The notes under the pieces were generated by a model that saw nothing but the letters and a program-made list of their open reading frames with translations, ran no database searches and was not told the origin of the DNA. Both the position numbers and the translations under genes were made by a program. From Longispora sp040681875 (lineage in GTDB: Bacteria > Actinomycetota > Actinomycetes > Mycobacteriales > Micromonosporaceae): a stretch of 64,000 bases of DNA. Positions 63,086-64,000 of this stretch are shown piece by piece; position 1 is the stretch's first letter; every line of letters starts with the position of its first letter. The stretch covers positions 186,001 through 250,000 of the forward strand of contig NZ_JBFAZP010000006.1 in NCBI RefSeq assembly GCF_040681875.1, in the 5' to 3' direction.

Positions 63086-63320
63086 GGCCCAAGCCGGGTG
63101 GTCGGCAGCCGGTTTTCCCGGGAACACCCCGGTGCGCGGACGCCGGTACCGGTCAGCTGCGGAAAGTGGACGGAAGACGCCGGTTGGCGGGTATCGGATG
63201 ACCTGGATCACCGGCGGGGCGCAAAGGATGCCCAATCGTGATCAAGGTAATGGGAACGTGATCGTCCGGCGTGGAGGGACGTGACCAGCGCGACCCTACG
63301 CTGCGGTCGGAGGTGTCCCC

Positions 63321-64000
63321 ATGCTCCGCATTCACTTCACCCTGGCCGATGTGGCCAACACCAGCGTCGCGACCGAACCCGACGCCGACCTCGAGCTGCG
63401 GTACGGGCTGCGGGTGCTCTTCGACGGCGGCCCCTCCCCGTTCGGGGACTGGCGGCGCGGCCTGCGCGGTCGGCTGCCCCGGGCGCTGACGGACCGCGAG
63501 GACACGACGGCCGCCGAACGGTTCCGGGAACTGGCCGTCACCCCGCACTGGGAGCAGATCCGGTCCCGGGTGGCCGCCGACCGGGCCGGGCGGACCCGGG
63601 CACTGTTGGACGGCGGGACGGGGCTGCTGCTGCGTACCCTGCACCCGGCCGTGCGGTGGGACGCGCCCGTGCTGGAGGTTCCGGGGCCCGACCGGGAGGT
63701 GCGCCTCGACGGCGGCGGGCTCCTGTTGCAGCCCTCCGTGTTCTGTTGGCGCCGGCCGGAACTGCACGAAGACCGGATCCTGGTGTACCCGGCGGCGGCC
63801 GAACCCGTCCCCGAGCCCCGCGACCTGGGTGCCCTGATCGGGCGGGCCCGGGCGGCGATGCTGAGCGTGTTGTCGGCGGGCGGGGCCAGTACCAGTGAAC
63901 TAGCACTGCGCACCGGGGTGTCCGCCGCCACGGCCAGCCAGCACGCGACGATCCTGCGCTCCGCCGGGGCGATCAGCACCCGCCGGGCGGGCCAGTCCGT
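63321..64000 (+). CDS. ArsR-like winged-helix regulator, 3' end cut off
   Basis: 227 residues are visible and the frame is open to the window end. A long N-terminal region (about 1-165) contains MLRIHFTLADVANTSVATEPDADLELRYGLRVL and HWEQIRSRVAADRAGRTRALLDGG. The start of an ArsR-type helix-turn-helix (from about 175: RARAAMLSVLSAGGASTSELALRTGVSAATASQHATILRSAGAISTRRAGQSV) follows. The C-terminal placement of the DNA-binding domain is the pattern of a known actinomycete group. GGAGG lies 7 bases before ATG 63321. Function of the N-terminal region is unknown. Confidence 0.85.
   Translation, partial: MLRIHFTLADVANTSVATEPDADLELRYGLRVLFDGGPSPFGDWRRGLRGRLPRALTDREDTTAAERFRELAVTPHWEQIRSRVAADRAGRTRALLDGGTGLLLRTLHPAVRWDAPVLEVPGPDREVRLDGGGLLLQPSVFCWRRPELHEDRILVYPAAAEPVPEPRDLGALIGRARAAMLSVLSAGGASTSELALRTGVSAATASQHATILRSAGAISTRRAGQS

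Noticed and set aside
1..64000. tRNA or rRNA genes, CRISPR arrays, phage or conjugation genes, known toxin-antitoxin or defence systems
   Set aside because: Looked for cloverleaf T-arm signatures, regularly spaced short repeats with unique spacers, and recombinase, transposase, restriction or toxin motifs; none was found. The regular repeats seen have no spacers of CRISPR type.

Overview
The window is a chromosomal segment of a high-GC actinomycete. The evidence is the strong G/C bias at third codon positions, a WhiB-type iron-sulfur regulator, a mycothiol-linked oxidoreductase of the Rv2466c family, an ECF sigma factor of the SigE type, LuxR-type regulators, several TetR regulators and a branched-chain keto acid dehydrogenase operon under an Lrp/AsnC regulator. 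A filamentous soil genus (Micromonospora/Streptomyces-like) fits best, but genus cannot be fixed from sequence alone. No tRNA, rRNA, CRISPR array, transposase, integrase or phage gene was seen. The first and last genes are cut by the window edges.

Layout. 1-14.1 kb is mostly exported hydrolases: two paralogous M4 (thermolysin-type) proteases, a membrane-anchored EEP-fold protein, a lamin-tail extracellular nuclease and an M28 aminopeptidase with two P domains. A TetR-controlled DrrAB-type efflux pair and a DUF5701-like protein sit among them. 14.2-21 kb is regulatory: an OmpR-type two-component pair, the Rv2466c-like enzyme, a WblA/WhiB4-like protein, a GAF-LuxR regulator and a NarL-type two-component pair. 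21.6-23.5 kb holds a lidless Hsp70-like ATPase translationally coupled to a small unknown protein with three FEP motifs. 23.5-29.2 kb holds metabolic and housekeeping genes (serine hydrolase, GNAT, RNase Z, FAD monooxygenase with divergent TetR, alpha/beta hydrolase). 29.2-34.5 kb is an accessory-looking segment bounded by two inverted copies of a 50-bp repeat. It holds acetyltransferases, a TPR regulator, a decayed GNAT gene, an aminoglycoside-phosphotransferase-like kinase and small unknown genes.

34.6-38.3 kb carries the SigE-type sigma factor with a membrane partner, then an FAD monooxygenase, a small membrane protein and a divergent TetR. 38.4-46.4 kb is a complete beta-oxidation operon (acyl-CoA ligase, dehydrogenase, thiolase, hydratase/dehydrogenase) divergent from an alpha-methylacyl-CoA racemase-like gene and next to a TetR gene, so a branched or methylated acyl substrate is plausible. 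After an EgtA-like glutamate-cysteine ligase come a convergent kinase/regulator pair, two exported proteins (one with an LPVTG sortase signal), an IclR regulator, a large LuxR-family ATPase regulator lacking the P-loop lysine, the bkdABC operon with its Lrp-type regulator, a double-GNAT protein and a truncated ArsR-like gene.

A recurring signal is a -10 hexamer of the form TANNNT placed 6-8 bases before the start codon with no ribosome-binding site. It marks many probable leaderless genes and was used here to choose several starts. Palindromic operators are visible in most of the divergent regulator/target intervals.
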